From: DATARH01 sp963778385
Lineage (GTDB): Bacteria; Pseudomonadota; Alphaproteobacteria; ATCC43930; CGMCC-115725
Assembly (NCBI GenBank): GCA_963778385.1
Contig: CAVZUA010000052.1
Coordinates: forward strand, 17,244 to 81,243
DNA length: 64,000 bases
Direction of reading: 5' to 3'
Shown: one piece after another, positions 59,690 to 64,000 of the stretch
How positions within the stretch are numbered: the stretch's first letter is position 1
Layout: each line of letters starts with the position of its first letter
Translations under genes and position numbers: made by a program
The notes under the pieces: generated by a model
The model's database searches: none
The model's input: only the letters and a program-made list of their open reading frames with translations
What the model was told of the DNA's origin: nothing

Positions 59690-62600
59690 TCAGCCGGTGG
59701 TGACGAGCGTGCCGTCGACCGACGGCATGGTCTTGAAGACCTCGATCTCGGCCGTGTGGACCTCGCTGCGGCGGATGCCGACCGGCACTCGGAGTTGTTG
59801 CCCGGATCCAGGTCCTGGTCGCCGTGGAACGAGGGCTGGCCGGTGCACTGGTTGTTCGTGGCCACGAACTTCAGATGCGTCGCGATCGGCTGCGGCGACG
59901 CATCGAAGTAGCGGAGGCTCTCGTCCTGCGTCCCCGGCCGCGGGTTCGCGCCCGGGAACGAGTCGACCGGACCCGTGACGATCTTCGTCCAGCCTGCGGC
60001 GATGTTGCCGTCGCAGGTCGGGTTCAGGTTCGACGCGGTCGGCGTCGCGTCCGAGCGGCACGAGTACGCGTCGAACGAGCGGAGCCCCACGAAGCGGCTG
60101 CTGAAGAACGCCGAGACGCCGAGCCGGTTGATCGAGACGCCGGTGCCGGCGTTCCCGAGCTTGATGACGACCCAGCGACCGTTCACCGGCATGTTGCACG
60201 TGGCGGTCGGCGTGCAGCTCTGCGTGTTGCTGGTCGCCTCGTTGTCGTCGATCAGGTTGTCCGGGGTCAGGTTCGTCCCGGTCGCGGGAGCGTCGGTCGT
60301 GACCGTCGCGCCCTGCGCCGCCGACGCGTAGTTGGTCGGGAAGTGGAGCGTGATGTTCCGGGCCTCGCCCGCCTTGAGGTTCTTCACCTTGAACCGGAGG
60401 TGGCCGTAGCCCGGTGCCACTGCGACGAAGTTGTAGTAGCCCCAGCGTGCGTTCGCGGCCGCCGAGCCGCCCGCGAGCGAGCCCGCGCCGTTGGGCACGA
60501 ACTGCGCCGTGTTGTCGAGGTTGCCGGTGGCGTTGGTGCCGGCGCCACCGTGGCCGGGTCCGTGTCGGCGATCTGCGTCGCGCGGGCCGAGTAGTCGCCC
60601 ACGTAGATCTTCGCGTTCACCGGGACCGCGCTCCCCTCCTTCGAGACTGCGGAGAAGTTGAGCGTGGCGTTGGTGATGCCGACCCCGGAAGGTGCGTCGA
60701 ACGCGGGCACCGGGTCGGTGTCGGCGTTGCTGACCGTGTTCTGCGTGTTGCCGAAGCCGTACATCGCGAAGCCCTGCCAGAGGATGTCGCGGTTGTTGCC
60801 CCAGGCGGGATTCGCGGTGAACCGCGCGAGATCGGCGGCGAGCATCGCATCGCGGGCCTGGGCCATCGTCGCACCGCGCGGCATGATCACCATCGCGTCG
60901 TAGTAGTCCTGGATCCAGCGGCGGTCACCGGGGCACGCGGTCGGGCGGTCTGACCGTGCGCGCAGGAGACATCGAGCGCCGTGCTCGGAGCCGGGAACCC
61001 GTGGCTCGCCGCGTTCGTCAGGAACAGCTCGCGGAGGCCGATCTGCACGGCGACCCAGATCTCGCCGTCGGCGTGCACCTCGGGCCCGACGATGTCGAAC
61101 CCGTAGTCGCCGTAGTTCAGCGGATCCGTGTCCGGGTTGTTGCTCGGCGCCGGGAACTCGCCGCCCATCGGCCGGCCCGCGAGGAAGTCGCGGATGCCGT
61201 TGTAGCCGTTGCCGGTGGCGTACGCGCCCTCGGTGTACTTGTCCGCGCCCGCCGGGACCGGCAGGTGCAGCTCGTTGAAGGCGGCCAGCGCGTCGAAGTC
61301 GCCGAACGCCTCGCCCATCCCGCCGGTGGCGTTGCCCTGCCGTGCGCCGACGCCCTTGCCGATCAGGCGGTTCTCGATCAGGTGGCCGAACTCGTGGCCG
61401 AAGACCGAGAAGTCGTAGGCGCCGTCCACGCACGGGGCGTAGAACGAGCCGGCCAGCGGCTGCCAGACGAACTGGTTCGTCGTCGGGTGCGCACCGTCGG
61501 CGCCGGTGCTCATGTTCGCGTTGTCGCGCTGACCGGTTGCCGCGCCGTCCTCGGCGTTCCCGATCAGGCCGTCGTTGGCGAGCGGCGCCGCGATCGTGGG
61601 GCCGCCCGGCGTCGGCGTCGTGTCGTTGGCCGTGACGCCGTTGTTGTACTGCTGCGCGTTCCAGTGGCCCTCGTCGAAGCCGAGGTAGTACGCCCAGTCG
61701 TGCATCACGTTGTGCCCGACGAAGAGGCTCGTCGTCGAGGCGTTGATGTCGTTGCCCTGCGGGTTCACCGAGGTGAGGACGTTGTTCGGGTTGCACTGCG
61801 ACGTGTACCAGGCGTCCGTGAAGGGGGACTGGTAGTCGCGGGTCGCGCTCGTACCGCGGAAGCCCACGTCGTTGGGCGCGGCCGGAGGGGCCTGCCCGTA
61901 CGTGTGACCGCCCGACCACACGCGGGCGTCGTCGACGTTGTTGCCCAGGTGCTGTTGTGCACGCCGTCCAGCCCGGGGAGGTCGGTGGCCTGGTCGTCCC
62001 ACGGCATCTTCGATGCGACGCCGCCCGGGTACGTGTTCGTCGCCGGGTTGTCGCCCTTGATCACCGTGTTTCGCGTCATCCCGTCGAGCGAGACGCAGTC
62101 GGCGCCGGCCGTCCAGCAGAAGAGCGAGCGGCCGTCCGTGGTCGGGTAGTTCCACGGGTAGGCGTTCATGTCGTTGTACGGCATCGAGTGCTCGGGGCCA
62201 GCCACGTCGGGTCGGCGGCCGAGTTGAAGACCTGGTTCGTCCGGGAGAGCAGCTTGCCGGTGGCCGCGTCCACCACGACGGCGTACTGGCTCTGGTTCCC
62301 CTCGGTGCTCTTGGTGACGACCGTCGAGTAGGCGCGGACCGCGCCGAGCGCGGTCGGGTACGCGATCGGGTGCACCGACTGGTCGCCCATGAAGCCGGTG
62401 GCGATCACGTTGGTCGAGCCGCTCGACGTGCGGCCGAACGCGGTGACCTGCCGCGCTGGAGATCGAGTGGCTGGCGTAGCCCGCGGCCCGCCAGGCGGCC
62501 AGCGGCGTGAGCCTGTTCAGCGCCGTGGAGGTTCGCAGTGCCCCGCGCGATGGTCGACGAGACGTACGTGATCTTCCAGCCGGCCTTCTCCGAGCCGACG

Positions 62601-63075
62601 ATGTTGATGGCGACCTCGCTGGTCGGAGAGGACGCCGCCGAAGGTCTGCCGGAAGATGACGGCATGGTCGGTCCGCGTGCCGCGCAGCGGCGCCGCGGTC
62701 ACGAGCGTGAGGTTCCGCAGGTCGACGATGCCGAAGAGCCGGCTGTTGCGAGCGAGCCACTCCGGGCGGCCGCGGCGGCGGTCGGCGCCCTTGATCGCCG
62801 GTGGCCACGTAGCCCTTGTTGTTGAAGATCGTGCTCGGGGTGCCCGGTTGCTCCAGGTCACGTTCGCCTCAGCGATTCCGCGGCCGCCGACTGCGCGCTG
62901 TTCGGGCGGCTGGAGCTCCGCGCTGGCGTCGTAGTCGGGCAACTGGTCGTTGTTACACCCTCGATGTAGACGATGGCCAGGCCGGTCGACGGCAAGGCCA
63001 GAGCGAGTACTGCGAACGCCGCGAGGAGAGCCAGCGCAGCTCCTGCCCGGCACGCACGCTGCAAAAGCGGTGCAT
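59690..63075 (-). pseudogene. M36 fungalysin-type secreted metalloprotease, multiply frameshifted
   Basis: Reading across frames from ATG 63075: a signal peptide (GAALALLAAFAVLALALPST), a propeptide with RTDHAVIFRQTFGG and NQSQYAVVVDAATGKLLSRT, then a catalytic domain with VGHNVMHDWAYYLGFDEGHW, the zinc motif SVFGHEFGHLIENRL (near 61380-61400) and GGMGEAFGDFDAL (third ligand Glu). WIQDYYDAMVIMPRGATMAQ follows, and a long C-terminal domain ends in IEVFKTMPSVDGTLVTTG. This is the M36 fungalysin family, common in Thermoleophilia and other actinobacteria. At least six frameshifts are required, too many for a natural gene of this recognisability; sequence error is more likely. Confidence 0.8.
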
Positions 63076-63309
63076 GTATCCCCCTTGTAGCCAGCTTACG
63101 GACGCGGAAACGGGTAACGAGCCGCATTCGCTACCTGTCCGCGAGGCGTTCTTACCACAGGCGCGCGCCGGAGCAACATCGAATGGTCGGACCCATACCG
63201 AGTTTCTCGCGCCGGCCGGCATTCGACCGGGCCAGGATCGGATCGCCCTCGGCAGGCCGCGGCGGCCGCACGGTTAGGCTCCGAGACTGTCTCAACCGAC
63301 AGGAGAGCC

Positions 63310-63589
63310 GTGATCAGAGCGTTCGTGCTGTACGACGAGGAGCCCGAGGCGAGCGGTACGCCAGCCACGTCGAGCTGTGCCAGGCGGTGCCGGGCGCGAG
63401 GCGTTCCGCCACGGCCGGGTCTTCGGCTCGCCGATGGGCGATCCGGCCTACCGCTACTACGCCGAGTGGGAGTTCGCCGACATGGACGCGTTCAAGGCCG
63501 CGGCGCGGCTCGGCCGAGTTCATGGCGACCGGCAAGGACGCGATGGAGAAGGGCGGCGATTCACGGTGCTCTTCGCCGACGTCGCGTGA
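63310..63589 (+). pseudogene. EthD-like small protein with frameshifts
   Basis: GTG 63310 with AGGAG just upstream gives MIRAFVLYDEEPEA. Then in other frames come REAFRHGRVFGSPMGDPAYR, YYAEWEFADMDAFKAAARL and a final RFTVLFADVA. This is the EthD/ferredoxin-like fold of about 90-100 residues. Two or three slips are needed. Confidence 0.65.
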
Positions 63590-63623
63590 GCTGAGCCTCC
63601 GCCCCCCGCCCGGTCGATCCGCC

Positions 63624-64000
63624 GAGCTCGGGTTCGAGCACATCGTCTACGAGAAGAACGGCCCGCGCGCCACGGTCACGCTCAACCGGCCGGAGGTGCT
63701 GAACGCGTTCGACTTCCTCATGCTCCGCGAGCTGGCGCGCGCGTTCGAGGACGCATCGTGGGACGACGACATCCGCGTCGTCGTCGTCACCGGCACGGGC
63801 CGCGCGTTCTGCGTCGGCGCCGACCTCCGCAAGTGGGGCGAGGAGCTCGTCGGCAAGCCGAAGGAGTACTGGAAGTGGTTCGGCGCCTTCAAGGACATGC
63901 ACGACCGGCTGCGCGAGATCGGCAAGCCGACCGTCGCGCGCGTGAACGGGATCGCGGTGGGCGGCGGCAACGAGCTCCAGATGGCGTGCGACCTCGCGGT
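63624..64000 (+). CDS. Enoyl-CoA hydratase/isomerase family protein, partial at window end
   Basis: The N-terminal crotonase pattern FEHIVYEKNGPRATVTLNRP, EVLNAFDFLMLRELARAFED, VVVTGTGRAFCVGADLRKWG (oxyanion loop) and ARVNGIAVGGGNELQMACDL is clear. The gene continues past the window. No ATG, GTG or TTG start precedes the first conserved strand in this frame, so the N terminus is probably also affected by a slip. The exact reaction (hydratase, isomerase or thioesterase) cannot be told. Confidence 0.8.

Noticed and set aside
58252..64000. Horizontal transfer of an actinobacterial segment into an alphaproteobacterium
   Set aside because: Possible in principle, but the abrupt loss of the YczE start and the sudden high density of frameshifts fit an assembly join to poor-quality sequence better.

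Overview
The first 58.3 kb look like one contiguous piece of a GC-rich alphaproteobacterial chromosome. The clearest taxonomic marker is a GcrA-type cell-cycle regulator, a family confined to Alphaproteobacteria. A pentose-phosphate operon with a fused transaldolase/phosphoglucose isomerase, TRAP and peptide transporters, and many palindromic intergenic repeats fit the order Rhodospirillales or a relative. No rRNA, tRNA, CRISPR array, phage or transposase gene was recognised.

Layout, left part: a large secreted metalloprotease-like protein with six C-terminal repeats (27-2111); a cobalt-type nitrile hydratase operon (alpha, beta, activator) divergent from a TauD-like dioxygenase (2.2-4.9 kb); DinB; a DUF35/thiolase pair, two cupins and an orphan peptide-type binding protein (5.9-10.5 kb); an A+T-rich island with two unrecognised secreted or membrane proteins (10.6-11.75 kb); nitroreductase next to a degenerate ferredoxin-like gene; pgk; a methyltransferase; gcrA; arsC; DUF3830; a ParDE-type toxin-antitoxin pair; and a frameshifted gamma-glutamyltranspeptidase followed by a peptide ABC transporter whose operon carries an antisense PIN/antitoxin pair.

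Middle part: 23.9-34.5 kb is one long operon, tkt, tal-pgi, gnd, zwf, rpe, pgl, rpiA and a HAD phosphatase. It encodes the whole oxidative and most of the non-oxidative pentose phosphate pathway. Then come folD, a cytochrome c, a luciferase-like oxidoreductase, an NTF2-fold protein, threonine synthase, a methyltransferase fused or abutted to a glycosyltransferase-like remnant, an AroQ-like protein with altered active site beside a frameshifted FAD oxidoreductase, a second dioxygenase broken by an internal deletion, two tandem DHA2 exporters, and a FadR-type regulator divergent from a dctPQM TRAP transporter.

Right part: 51.3-58.25 kb is a cell-envelope and replication housekeeping block (lytic transglycosylase, RlpA, D,D-carboxypeptidase, tmk, holB, tatD, MBL hydrolase, GNAT). 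From about 58.29 kb to the end the sequence changes character. It starts inside a YczE-like gene, continues with YdcZ, VOC, an M36 fungalysin-type protease, EthD and enoyl-CoA hydratase genes of actinobacterial flavour, and almost every gene is broken by frameshifts. This is most simply a chimeric join to low-quality sequence from another organism.

I found no convincing new multi-gene defence or biosynthetic system. The best candidates for something new are the A+T-rich two-gene island, two genes that appear to start at CTG codons overlapping an upstream stop (tmk and a PIN toxin), the AroQ-like protein lacking catalytic residues, and a repeat nested inside another repeat with terminal inverted repeats.
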